Positions 16,882 to 25,020 of a DNA stretch of 64,000 bases are shown here, in pieces (within the stretch, counting starts at the first letter, position 1; every line of letters begins with the position of its first letter). This DNA is from Hellea sp. (lineage in GTDB: Bacteria > Pseudomonadota > Alphaproteobacteria > Caulobacterales > Maricaulaceae): contig JAHDHS010000001.1 of assembly GCA_020631215.1 (NCBI GenBank), positions 88,992 through 152,991 of the forward strand, in the 5' to 3' direction. The notes under the pieces are model-generated. The model saw only the letters and a list, made by a program, of their open reading frames with translations, had not been told where the DNA came from and did no database searches. Position numbers and translations under genes: made by a program.

Positions 16882-16922
16882 AAAGCGCTCAAATGTGGCC
16901 CGGTCTGTGATGAACGGCTTTC

Positions 16923-17291
16923 TTAGGCGGGTTCATCTTTGCGGGTGATAAAGGCCCACAGACCCGTATAAACCGCGCCGATTAAGAGCGGGAACATGGC
17001 CAAGCCGCCAAAGGCTTTTTGGGCTTCGGGCTCGTCAATGACGCCGCCAAACAGGATCGTCGCAACGGCCAATGCCATCAGGATAAGGCCCGTGCGTAAA
17101 TCCGAATGTTTTGGCTTTGGCCGAATGCCCAAGGCCCGAACCGTTTCCGGCGTGACAGTCTCACCTTTTTCCACCATGGATTTAATCACTTTGGTGGTGG
17201 CTTCATGGGATTTGCGCCGGGCTGAACTGACTGTCCAGACTATTATGGGCACGATGGCAAAAAAGCCGAGGGGTACTAATATGTCTTCCAT
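16923..17291 (-). CDS. Small inner-membrane protein (DUF6249-like), first gene of sigma operon
   Basis: 122 residues from ATG 17291, which has GGAG 8 bases upstream; an upstream in-frame ATG at 17318 would add nine residues. It has an N-terminal membrane helix (about 5-22), a basic cytoplasmic segment with KVIKSMVEKGETVTPETVRALGI and two C-terminal helices. The layout resembles DUF6249-type proteins that accompany ECF sigma genes, an assignment made from memory of the family and not tested. It sits just upstream of the sigma gene and is probably co-transcribed. Confidence 0.7.
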   Translation of the reverse strand: MEDILVPLGFFAIVPIIVWTVSSARRKSHEATTKVIKSMVEKGETVTPETVRALGIRPKPKHSDLRTGLILMALAVATILFGGVIDEPEAQKAFGGLAMFPLLIGAVYTGLWAFITRKDEPA

Positions 17292-17937
17292 GAGATCGTC
17301 TCCTTTTCTTGGTCTCATACCCCTAAGACGTCACGGGAGTCGAATTTGGATGCAGGGTGTGTGTTTTTTTTTGTTTCCAGATCACAGAGAACAAAGCTTT
17401 CCGCGATGTTTCTTTCCCTGTCATCCCGGACAAGCCGCGTAGCGCCGACATCCGGGACCTCTTAACTGTATGTGGGTTAAGAGGTCCCGCATCTTCGCGG
17501 CAAGCCGCTGCGTGCGGGATGACATATTAGGGATAGCCGAGTTTCCTTTCCTACTAGCGATCTGGCGCTCAGCTTTGAAGCAATAAGCGGGGCGGCCCGC
17601 GAAGCTCTGGCCCCCGATGGAACACCAAAAGGGGAAAATATTTTACGAAGGCATAAGCTTCGCGGCGACGTCTTCTACCAGCGGCCGAACTGGGCAGTCT
17701 TTGTCCCAATCAGCTCGCGCTGAACCGGCCGCCCTCGGGATCATTACGCCCAAAGCTACACCGGCAAACGCCGTCCCCTCACCAGCCAGCCAACGATCGC
17801 TTGCCTGCCCCTGTGAAGAGAACAGTCTCAATATAAGCGAGTTTTCAATGGTGAGGATTTAGTTTTTTCCAGCGTTGAAATATAATGGGATTTTGGCATT
17901 TCAGCGGGGATTTAACCGTTACCCTTGATTTATAAAT
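17292..17937. other. Gene-poor intergenic region with possible gene remnant
   Basis: About 645 bases without a convincing gene. The left part carries the promoter region of the sigma operon and a palindromic repeat (17420-17523). The right part (about 17600-17870) holds overlapping short frames on both strands. The minus-strand one (17831-17643, RWLAGEGTAFAGVALG) reads like protein but matches nothing I recognise. It may be the remains of a decayed gene. Confidence 0.5.
17420..17523. repeat. GTCATCCCG-type palindromic intergenic repeat
   Basis: A roughly 104-base imperfect inverted repeat. The ends are TGTCATCCCG and CGGGATGACA, with matching inner arms (CGGGACCTCTTAAC and GTTAAGAGGTCCCG) around a 9-base loop and matching AAGCCGC segments on both sides. 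Elements of this kind are dispersed in many alphaproteobacterial genomes. Its transcript would fold into a long hairpin. Confidence 0.75.
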
Positions 17938-18609
17938 CTATTCCGACCCGAACCAACGGCGCATGAATTTTTTAAAGCCTGAGCGGCCTTCATTGAGTTC
18001 ACGCTGAGCGGCGGCGGCGTGGCCATCCATGGTCTCGCGGGCTTCGGCGAATTCTTCGCTGATTTTATCGGCAATGGGATCGACATTTTTGTTTTTCCAT
18101 TTGCGAATAAACCGCCAGATAAAGAAAAGGATCAGCGCAATAATCGTCAGAAAGGCGATGTTAAACCACGGAATAAGAAGCGCGTCCGGCCCGTCAACTT
18201 TTTTGATTTTGGTCGCATTGGGAAAGATCGAAAACAGACGTATGCGCCAGCCATAATGGGTGACGGCGACCCATTGCTCATCCAGCTTGGCCATGTCCTG
18301 CGCTTTGGCGGAGAGATCACTGCTGTCAAATTTCAGATAAAACGGAAATGACCAGCCCGTATCCTCATTGCGGTAGACCATGGTTTTGCCGTTCTCTTTA
18401 ACGGTAAAAATAAACCGCACATCGCGCGTGGCTTCGGCATTGGTGCCTGCATCGGGTCTGTCCCAGAAAGGCGAGCCCTTTTTGATATCCATCCGTTTGA
18501 CATCGGTGTCGACGACTTTGACGATATCGCGCTGCGGCAGATAATAGTGAATCAGCACAGCCGTTATCAGGATGAGCAAGGCGATGAAAATACGCTTAAT
18601 CCATTTCAT
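17938..18609 (-). CDS. DUF1523 family membrane protein
   Basis: A 223-residue protein whose N-terminus MKWIKRIFIALLILITAVLIHYYLPQRDIVKV and the VDTDVKRMD...RDVRFIFT segment fit the DUF1523 family. It has an N-terminal helix, a periplasmic domain of about 110 residues (with NEDTGWSFPFYLKFDSSDLSAKAQ), a second helix near residues 150-170 (NIAFLTIIALILFFIW) and a basic cytoplasmic tail. The function is unknown. It is the last gene of the seven-gene minus-strand cluster, 20 bases after its predecessor. Confidence 0.82.
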   Translation of the reverse strand: MKWIKRIFIALLILITAVLIHYYLPQRDIVKVVDTDVKRMDIKKGSPFWDRPDAGTNAEATRDVRFIFTVKENGKTMVYRNEDTGWSFPFYLKFDSSDLSAKAQDMAKLDEQWVAVTHYGWRIRLFSIFPNATKIKKVDGPDALLIPWFNIAFLTIIALILFFIWRFIRKWKNKNVDPIADKISEEFAEARETMDGHAAAAQRELNEGRSGFKKFMRRWFGSE

Positions 18610-18629
18610 GAGAGGCCTCCTGTCACGCG

Positions 18630-18911
18630 CTAGGAATATTGCGCCAAATAAATCAATACGCCCATAATCATTATGGGAATGAGAAACACAAAAACAAATA
18701 ATTTCGGGCGCAGGGATTTGTCATATTTTTTCAGCCCCGCCGCGACATAAACTTCTTGGGAGGTGTCTTTTTGGGAGGCCTCTTTGGGGCCCGCCTCATA
18801 TTCGCTGATCAGTTTCTGACGCCGCGTATAACGGGAGGTGAAACGCAGCACAGCATAGATGAGGCTAAGCACGAGGAAAATTAATATGATATTTCGAAGC
18901 CAAGGCAGCAT
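18630..18911 (-). CDS. Small two-helix membrane protein of the AAA+ cluster
   Basis: 93 residues with membrane helices at about 4-24 and 70-90 and a charged loop between them (RRQKLISEYEAGPKE, KYDKSLRPK). It is not recognised. Its ATG overlaps the stop of the DUF6638 gene (TAATG at 18910-18914 on the minus strand), which indicates coupled translation. The cluster context suggests a membrane anchor for the soluble DUF6638 and AAA+ proteins (inference). Confidence 0.72.
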   Translation of the reverse strand: MLPWLRNIILIFLVLSLIYAVLRFTSRYTRRQKLISEYEAGPKEASQKDTSQEVYVAAGLKKYDKSLRPKLFVFVFLIPIMIMGVLIYLAQYS

Positions 18912-20395
18912 TAATCTCTCTCCTTTCTGCGCTTATCTTTCTTTTTGCGTTTATAGTCGTCCTTGTCCCAATCCAGCTCTGCGCGCAGGCCGCCTCGGCG
19001 TTTTTTGGTTTTCACCCGCACGACCCCGTCTTTGAGATAAGGTTCGCCCCAGGGGTTTTGGTAATTGCGGCGCTCCATTTCCTGCACGGAGACTTTTTCC
19101 GGCACATTGATTTCCGGTTCTTCCATTTTATCCTCGGCCCCATAAAGGAACTCGCGCGCGCCAACCTTGTCCATGGCATATTCTTCGGACAGGAAACGCA
19201 CCACATAATCTTTCTTGGCGTCGGTCCAATCGCGATAGGCGGCATAGAAAAGCGGCTTATGGCAGATAAATAATTGCCGGAAATCCAGCCGGGATAAATC
19301 GGCCAGCAGCATATTGACCAAATCCCGGTCTTCATGCTGGCTGGCGCGCGACGCATAGAAAAAGGACGGATGTTCCGCGCCGATGCGCGGGATGGTGCCG
19401 CCCATCACCGCCCAGCGCAGCACATCCATCAGGCCGTGAAATTCCGGCGGCATATCACCCGCAAAGCGCCGTTCAAGCGCGCGGATATTTTGGCGCGTGA
19501 CATTTTTCAAATCATGGCCCAGCTCTGCGGCGGTGCTGATGGCGATGAAATCCAGTTTCTGCCGGATAATCGCCGCGGTGCTTTCATTGCGGCGCTGCAC
19601 AATTAATTCGCTTAAGGCTTCCTCGCGCAGGAATTTGGCGATCTCATTGCGGTTCTCAAAGGTCAGTACCTGGAACCCCGGTAAGTCCTCCAGCCCCTCA
19701 ACGGGGGTTCTGGAAATCAGGGTTGGCGTATTGACATCGCGAAAGACATAGACCCCGCCAAAATGATCCGTGTAATAATTGCCTTGGGTGTAGCTCTGGG
19801 TTTTCAAAGAGACCGGATTGCGCCGGATATTGCCCGTTTTCTTGGCCAGTTCGATCATTTGCGCGATCAGAACATCATCCCACCAGGCATCATCTTCATC
19901 CATGAAACGGTCAATATAACCGTCCAGCACATTGGCCTCGGCGACATGGGATTCAATCGTATCGGCCTCTATGTCGATCTGGTTGATATGCAGCAGGTCT
20001 TGCGGGCGGGCCATGGTGAAGACGGAATTCATCAGCTCGCCCGCCACGGCTTCGCGGGCGGTCAGAGCGAAGAGCTGATCCTCATTTTCTTCGATATAAT
20101 GCCGCAAAATAGAGCGGGAGGTGGAGAAATGTGAGTTAAGCAAAGGCGCGGATTTCTGCTCGGTGGAGAGCAGAATAAACATACGGTTACAGCCTTTGGG
20201 GTTTAGATAAAGATCATCCTCAAATTCATGGCCGATCTCGGGGGAATAGCCCGAAATATCAATATGAAATTCGGTCAGCGCGGTTGTCTGGCCAATCAAA
20301 TGCTCCAGCGCCCGATTATAACGCTCCACCAAAGCAGGCGTACTCACCGGCACCAAATTGCCAAACATAAGCCCGGCTTTGACGAGGCGCATCAT
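18911..20395 (-). CDS. DUF6638 family protein
   Basis: A 494-residue soluble protein. The start LVKAGLMFGNLVPVSTPALVERYNRAL, followed by TTALTEFHIDISGYSPEIG, is the pattern I associate with alphaproteobacterial DUF6638. The C-terminus is very basic (KTKKRRGGLRAELD...KRKKKDKRRKERD). No enzymatic motif is evident. It is found with AAA+ and DUF1523 proteins, as here. It overlaps both neighbours by 1-4 bases. A role in an envelope or stress-related complex is speculative. Confidence 0.75.
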   Translation of the reverse strand: MMRLVKAGLMFGNLVPVSTPALVERYNRALEHLIGQTTALTEFHIDISGYSPEIGHEFEDDLYLNPKGCNRMFILLSTEQKSAPLLNSHFSTSRSILRHYIEENEDQLFALTAREAVAGELMNSVFTMARPQDLLHINQIDIEADTIESHVAEANVLDGYIDRFMDEDDAWWDDVLIAQMIELAKKTGNIRRNPVSLKTQSYTQGNYYTDHFGGVYVFRDVNTPTLISRTPVEGLEDLPGFQVLTFENRNEIAKFLREEALSELIVQRRNESTAAIIRQKLDFIAISTAAELGHDLKNVTRQNIRALERRFAGDMPPEFHGLMDVLRWAVMGGTIPRIGAEHPSFFYASRASQHEDRDLVNMLLADLSRLDFRQLFICHKPLFYAAYRDWTDAKKDYVVRFLSEEYAMDKVGAREFLYGAEDKMEEPEINVPEKVSVQEMERRNYQNPWGEPYLKDGVVRVKTKKRRGGLRAELDWDKDDYKRKKKDKRRKERD

Positions 20396-20724
20396 GAGAG
20401 GTTGCCTGAGTTAGAAGCTCTCACTTTCTGAACAGCCCAAGTAATGCAATGCGCTATTAAGGAAAAACTACCAAATGTGAGTCCTGCGAATGCGTTTATC
20501 TTTATCCCCTCAAAAAGTGTAAGAGTGTGATCTTGGCCTAAAGACAATGCAAAGGTCATAATCGCAAACACTAAAAAACTAGAAACTATAGCTGCGAATA
20601 CATTTACGAAAGCATTTCTCCAAAAAGTCCCATTATAGAAATTCAGGGGCTTTTCTATTTTTTTCCACAAAAAGAAAGCAAGAGCTACGCCAAGAGTGAT
20701 GAGGGTTAATTGAAGAAATATCAC
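20392..20724 (-). CDS. Low-GC membrane protein inserted in the AAA+ cluster
   Basis: A 110-residue, mostly hydrophobic protein with about three membrane helices (residues 1-20, 38-62, 78-100). It is not recognised. The gene is markedly more AT-rich than its neighbours, yet it overlaps both the AAA+ gene and the DUF6638 gene by exactly 4 bases (ATGA type). That argues for real, coupled translation despite the foreign composition. It may be an accessory component gained late by the operon. Confidence 0.65.
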   Translation of the reverse strand: MIFLQLTLITLGVALAFFLWKKIEKPLNFYNGTFWRNAFVNVFAAIVSSFLVFAIMTFALSLGQDHTLTLFEGIKINAFAGLTFGSFSLIAHCITWAVQKVRASNSGNLS

Positions 20725-22670
20725 CCCTTATTCTCCAAATACCGTTTCTTCGCTTCTTCCTGCCGCCCGAAATCGCGCACCATATTTTCAATGGCGGCCT
20801 CGTCGGATTTGTCGGCGTAGCGGAATTCGCTGTCGGCATATCGGTTGATTTCCTGCATGACCATGTCGACGGTGATGGGGACGGATAGGTCGTTGATCAT
20901 GTTTTTCTTGGTCTCATAATCTTTGGCCAAAAACAGATCCGGCTTTTCCATCCACTCATCCGGCAGTTCGAAATCCATGGCGCGGACTTTGATCGCGTCG
21001 GTGATATTTTTGATCGCGCGGCCCGTGAAACGCTCATCGACATTCTGGATATTATCCAAATAAGTCCCGATCTTGGCGAGCGTATCCAGCTTGCCGAGTT
21101 TTTTCACTGTCTGCTCATAGACCTTTATCAACCCGTCTTCCTGCGGTTTGCTATGCGCCTCAAAGCTGCGCGCGACGGCTTTTTTGATCTGCTGGGTTTC
21201 AAATAATGTGTGATCCCCGACCGGAATCTTATGATTTTTGCCCATCAATATGTGCAGAATATCAATATAGTCTTCGCGCGATTGCGGCCCGTCCACCAGG
21301 AACCGAGCGCCCGCGCGCTGCCGCAGGGCATCATCGACATTTTCCGGATAGTTCGAAAACATCCCAAAGGTACAATTGCCGCGCACTACCGTATTCGCGC
21401 CCGCAAAGCTTTCCATCAGCACGGCGGTGATTTCCAGCTGCCCGGCGGATGACTGGCGATCCCCGCGTTTCCCGGCCAGCTGATCAATATCGTCAATCGT
21501 GCCAAAGCCAATGACATTGGGGTCAATCACATTGTTGAAAAACGCCTTGGCGTTTTGCGCGGATTTCCCCTGATAGCTGTCGATGCTCTCGGTGGAGAGG
21601 TTCTGATAGCGGAAGGGGTAGCCCGCATTCTGGCAGTAATCATGGATCAATCCCGCCATCATCTGGATCAGGATGGTCTTACCCGTGCCGGGCTTGCCAT
21701 CGCCCATAAAGGTGAAGATAAACCCGCCAAGCTCCACAAAGGGGTTCAGCTTGCGGTCAAAATCATAGGCCATGATCATTTTGGCCAGTTTCATGGCCTG
21801 ATATTTGGCGATGTGATTGCCGACAATCTCATTCGGCTTTTTGAAGGTCATGACCAGGTTGGAGGATTTCGCGGCGGAGGCGGGGGAGAAACCGCTAATG
21901 TCGAAATTATCCTCTTCGACGCGGTAACTCACGGCGGTAAAGGCTTCCAGACGCGGCAGGTTCGCCGCGCGCAGGGCGACCTTATCCATCAACTGTTCCA
22001 AAAACGCCATGATAGTCGGCACCAGCTTGGATTCATTATCCGCGAACAGGGCCAGGTCTTGATCAAGTTCCCACAGCGCGCCCGTCAAGGCCAGATGGGA
22101 ATTATCGGTCAGGATTTCTTCGACGTCACCGACTTCGATCGTAACATCAGAGGCATCCGCCTGGCGGGAGGCGAGCAGATAGCTGGCCATATTGGCAAAG
22201 ACATGCAGCGCAATCACAGAACTGGCCGCGAGCAATTCGGAAAACTCCGCCTGACGGGAGGCGGGGAGGTCGCCGCCCAGATTGTCTTTGAGCAATTTCG
22301 ACAAGCCCGTGTGATCAGAATATTGATCCACCACCACCATAGAGGTGGCCAAAGCGCGGCGCAGGGCATGAATGACCGTCGCCTGTACCGGGCTGATCAA
22401 ATCATCCCCGTCATCGGCTTCCTGCACGCGGTTGATAATATGGACGCCTTCGGGGCGGGCCGTGTCTTTGGTGACAAGGCCGGGCGTGGTGGAGCGAAAG
22501 CGGCGGCGCGTGCCTATGCCCGATGACCGCTCCTTGGCGGGCTTGGCCCCGCTTTTGGGTTTGGCCAGACGCGGCGTGTGATCAAACCCGTCCAGCAAGC
22601 CGCCCGCCGCGCCATATTTAGCGCGGATCAGCTCTTCTTTTAATTCCATCAAGTCAGAAGGATGTGACAT
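20721..22670 (-). CDS. AAA+ family ATPase
   Basis: A 649-residue ATPase with a long non-catalytic N-terminal region (about 1-310, including the basic segment GIGTRRRFRS). The C-terminal AAA+ module has Walker A GDGKPGTGKT at about 323-332, a Walker B-like VIGFGTIDDID around 387-396 in which the hydrophobic strand is weak and the acidic pair is DD, and the arginine-bearing segment DDALRQRAGARFLVDGP. It would be a nucleotide-driven remodeller. It is the central gene of the cluster, and its start lies 15 bases after the upstream unknown gene. Confidence 0.85.
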   Translation of the reverse strand: MSHPSDLMELKEELIRAKYGAAGGLLDGFDHTPRLAKPKSGAKPAKERSSGIGTRRRFRSTTPGLVTKDTARPEGVHIINRVQEADDGDDLISPVQATVIHALRRALATSMVVVDQYSDHTGLSKLLKDNLGGDLPASRQAEFSELLAASSVIALHVFANMASYLLASRQADASDVTIEVGDVEEILTDNSHLALTGALWELDQDLALFADNESKLVPTIMAFLEQLMDKVALRAANLPRLEAFTAVSYRVEEDNFDISGFSPASAAKSSNLVMTFKKPNEIVGNHIAKYQAMKLAKMIMAYDFDRKLNPFVELGGFIFTFMGDGKPGTGKTILIQMMAGLIHDYCQNAGYPFRYQNLSTESIDSYQGKSAQNAKAFFNNVIDPNVIGFGTIDDIDQLAGKRGDRQSSAGQLEITAVLMESFAGANTVVRGNCTFGMFSNYPENVDDALRQRAGARFLVDGPQSREDYIDILHILMGKNHKIPVGDHTLFETQQIKKAVARSFEAHSKPQEDGLIKVYEQTVKKLGKLDTLAKIGTYLDNIQNVDERFTGRAIKNITDAIKVRAMDFELPDEWMEKPDLFLAKDYETKKNMINDLSVPITVDMVMQEINRYADSEFRYADKSDEAAIENMVRDFGRQEEAKKRYLENKG

Positions 22671-22685
22671 GGGTTTCCTGTTTCC

Positions 22686-23822
22686 TTATTTATAGCTCAA
22701 TATTTTCGCATTCTGACCGACGACATATTTGCGGACGTCTTTGAAGTGGCGGGCATATTTTTCTTCCAGCACCTGATAGGCTCTGTGCGGCAGGATCAGG
22801 GATCGCTGCATGTCGGTCACGCCCTGATCGGAGAGCTGGAAATCAGCCTTGTTCAGATCATAGACCTGCCGTTCGGAGGATTTGAATATGCCGGTTTTTT
22901 CCTTCGTCGTGCCTTGCGAAATCAGCGTCTCGACCGTCCAGGCCAGCGCCCAATCCAGCCCAGGCTCGCCTGCGGCCTCACTTAGCACATTACGGATCGG
23001 CCCGCGCTGTTCGGTAAAGGCGTGGCTATACATCGGGCCCAGATGAAAACGGCGCAACATTTTCGGATGCAGCGTATCAAAATCCTGATCAAAACCTTTG
23101 GCAATGGTCAGCAATTTCAAACCCGACACAGATTGCGCCATCAGGTGGCTTTGCACGCGCGGCCAGCGGCGCTCATCATGGGGCAGCGCCCGATGCGCCG
23201 TATCATCCAGCTCCATTAAATAAATCGCCGGAAGATTGGTCTGGCTGTCATAGCTGGCCCAGTGGATGAGGTAACGCCGTCGGCTCTTTTTCATATCCTT
23301 GCCCACCCAAACCACTTGCGGATGGTTTTGCGTCAGGAACAATTCCTGCTCGGCCAGATATTCATAATATATTCGCTGACTAAGGGCATATTGTAATTGT
23401 GTCGGCGCGGAGCGTTCGGACAGGATATGATTGATCATATCTTTTTTCAGCCGGTCCTGAGCCGGAAGGCTGGTTAAATGTTTCTTGGCCTGCGTTGTGT
23501 CCGCCGCCATTTGCATCAATTCGTCAAAGACCGGAAATCCGCTTTCCGTTTTATCAATCGAGACACTGGTTTTGGACAGCTCGCTCACGCGTGTAGCCAT
23601 GAGATATTTATAAGACAGCGCCGTGAACGTATTGGCGAGCGCGCCGAGATAGCCCGACAGCATTTTGGCTTCTGCGGTGGTGATCAGGCGCTCGTCGAGA
23701 GACAGCTCCGCCACCCCGTTTAAATGCGTGATGATACGTTCAAATTTTGCAAAATAGCGCCGCGTCGCCTTGGCGCTATCGAGTACCTTATGACTATATG
23801 TCAGCTGCTCCGATACGGGCAC
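22686..23822 (-). CDS. Conserved hypothetical protein of the AAA+ cluster
   Basis: A 378-residue soluble protein with no family I recognise. The N-terminal 130 residues are helical (ATRRYFAKFERIITHLNG...AKMLSGYLGALANTFTALSYKYL). The second half is mixed alpha/beta with WVGKDMKKSRRRYLIHWASYDSQT and YLMELDD. It lies 12 bases after the coiled-coil gene and 15 before the AAA+ gene, so it is probably co-transcribed. It may be an adaptor or substrate of the ATPase (context inference only). Confidence 0.7.
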   Translation of the reverse strand: MPVSEQLTYSHKVLDSAKATRRYFAKFERIITHLNGVAELSLDERLITTAEAKMLSGYLGALANTFTALSYKYLMATRVSELSKTSVSIDKTESGFPVFDELMQMAADTTQAKKHLTSLPAQDRLKKDMINHILSERSAPTQLQYALSQRIYYEYLAEQELFLTQNHPQVVWVGKDMKKSRRRYLIHWASYDSQTNLPAIYLMELDDTAHRALPHDERRWPRVQSHLMAQSVSGLKLLTIAKGFDQDFDTLHPKMLRRFHLGPMYSHAFTEQRGPIRNVLSEAAGEPGLDWALAWTVETLISQGTTKEKTGIFKSSERQVYDLNKADFQLSDQGVTDMQRSLILPHRAYQVLEEKYARHFKDVRKYVVGQNAKILSYK

Positions 23823-23834
23823 GTGGCCTTATTC

Positions 23835-24920
23835 CTAGCCCTGACCTTGGCCGTAAGCATTTTTATCATGCATTTCGACGATCTTTTCAAAGCGGCGGGC
23901 GAAACGCTCATCGGCTTTGACTTTCTCTTCCAGAACTTTGCGCGCAAAGACAATATGGTCCTCATGGGCTTCCATCATCTCGGCCATTCGCGTATTTGTC
24001 GCCGCGCCAATTGCGGCCATAGCCACTTGGGCTTCTTTGTCTGTTGCCACGCCGATCTCATTGATCTGATGGGCGACATCCTGCTGCTGCGCGGTTTTCA
24101 ATGATTTTGACAAAGCATCATATAGCACAACGCGCTGTTTCGTGTCGGTTTCCAGCTTATTGATCAACACCATTTGCGTTGCGGCCTGATTTTGCAGGCT
24201 GTCCAGCCAGGTCTTGCCTTTTTCAATATAACGCTCCAGCGTCTGGCTCTCGGCCAGGCGTACCTGCTCTTCTTGGGCCAGCTCATTATATTGACTGTTA
24301 ACAGCGGCCAGCTGGCTTTCCAGCTGCGCGCGCAATTTTGGCTTTGTCTCAGCGGAGAGCTTGCCTTCCAGTTCAATAATTTGCGGGTCAAGCGCCAATA
24401 GATCGGCCTTGATTTGCTCAAGCGCATTCACCGCCGCTTCACGGTCGGTCAGGGTCACCGCCAGATTGGACTGAACCTGTTCTCTGTGCATGTGCAACTG
24501 ATCCAGCTGCTCGCGCAGCATTTGAGAGATGACATTGGATTTGCCGATCAAATCCTGCAATTTGGTTTCAATTGTGGCTGTGCGAATGCGCTCCTGCCGC
24601 ATCATTTCAGAACGTTTTTTAGAGAATATGCCCACAAATTTTTCCCAACCGGTTTTGTTGCGCATCGCATCAAAATCTTTGGAAAATCCGGCGGTGACAT
24701 CATCCAAACCCAAAATCAATTCGGCAATATTGCCATTCATCAACTCGGCATGGGCATGCACATCATCCAGAGAGGCATTCTCGATATCCAGTGTGATATC
24801 TGTGCCCTGTTTCATTTTCGTGCGCGCTGTATCAATCGCGCTCGACAGCTCTGCCATCTTCACTTGTGAATCGGCAATTTCTTTTCTGGATTTCTCAATC
24901 TGGGCTTCAAGGCTGGCCAT
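23835..24920 (-). CDS. Coiled-coil protein, first gene of the AAA+ cluster (weakly TelA-like)
   Basis: 361 residues, almost entirely heptad-patterned helix rich in Glu, Gln, Lys and Leu, with a break at about 85-100 (NKTGWEKFVGIFSKKRSEMMR). This central segment followed by long helices vaguely recalls TelA/YceG toxic-anion-resistance proteins, but I cannot assert homology. There is no membrane segment or signal peptide. As the first gene it is preceded by a roughly 100-base gap, a plausible promoter location for the whole cluster. Confidence 0.7.
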   Translation of the reverse strand: MASLEAQIEKSRKEIADSQVKMAELSSAIDTARTKMKQGTDITLDIENASLDDVHAHAELMNGNIAELILGLDDVTAGFSKDFDAMRNKTGWEKFVGIFSKKRSEMMRQERIRTATIETKLQDLIGKSNVISQMLREQLDQLHMHREQVQSNLAVTLTDREAAVNALEQIKADLLALDPQIIELEGKLSAETKPKLRAQLESQLAAVNSQYNELAQEEQVRLAESQTLERYIEKGKTWLDSLQNQAATQMVLINKLETDTKQRVVLYDALSKSLKTAQQQDVAHQINEIGVATDKEAQVAMAAIGAATNTRMAEMMEAHEDHIVFARKVLEEKVKADERFARRFEKIVEMHDKNAYGQGQG

Positions 24921-25020
24921 AACGTCTCCCCTGTAAAATTCTTCGGTCTATCAATATTACATAGGCACTCGCGGCCAATTTGCAATCTGTATAGGTCCGA
25001 TTTTCGGGTAAATTGGTCCT

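Noticed and set aside
21555..22526. A 323-codon plus-strand frame opposite the AAA+ ATPase
   Set aside because: Antisense shadow; the minus strand carries Walker motifs.
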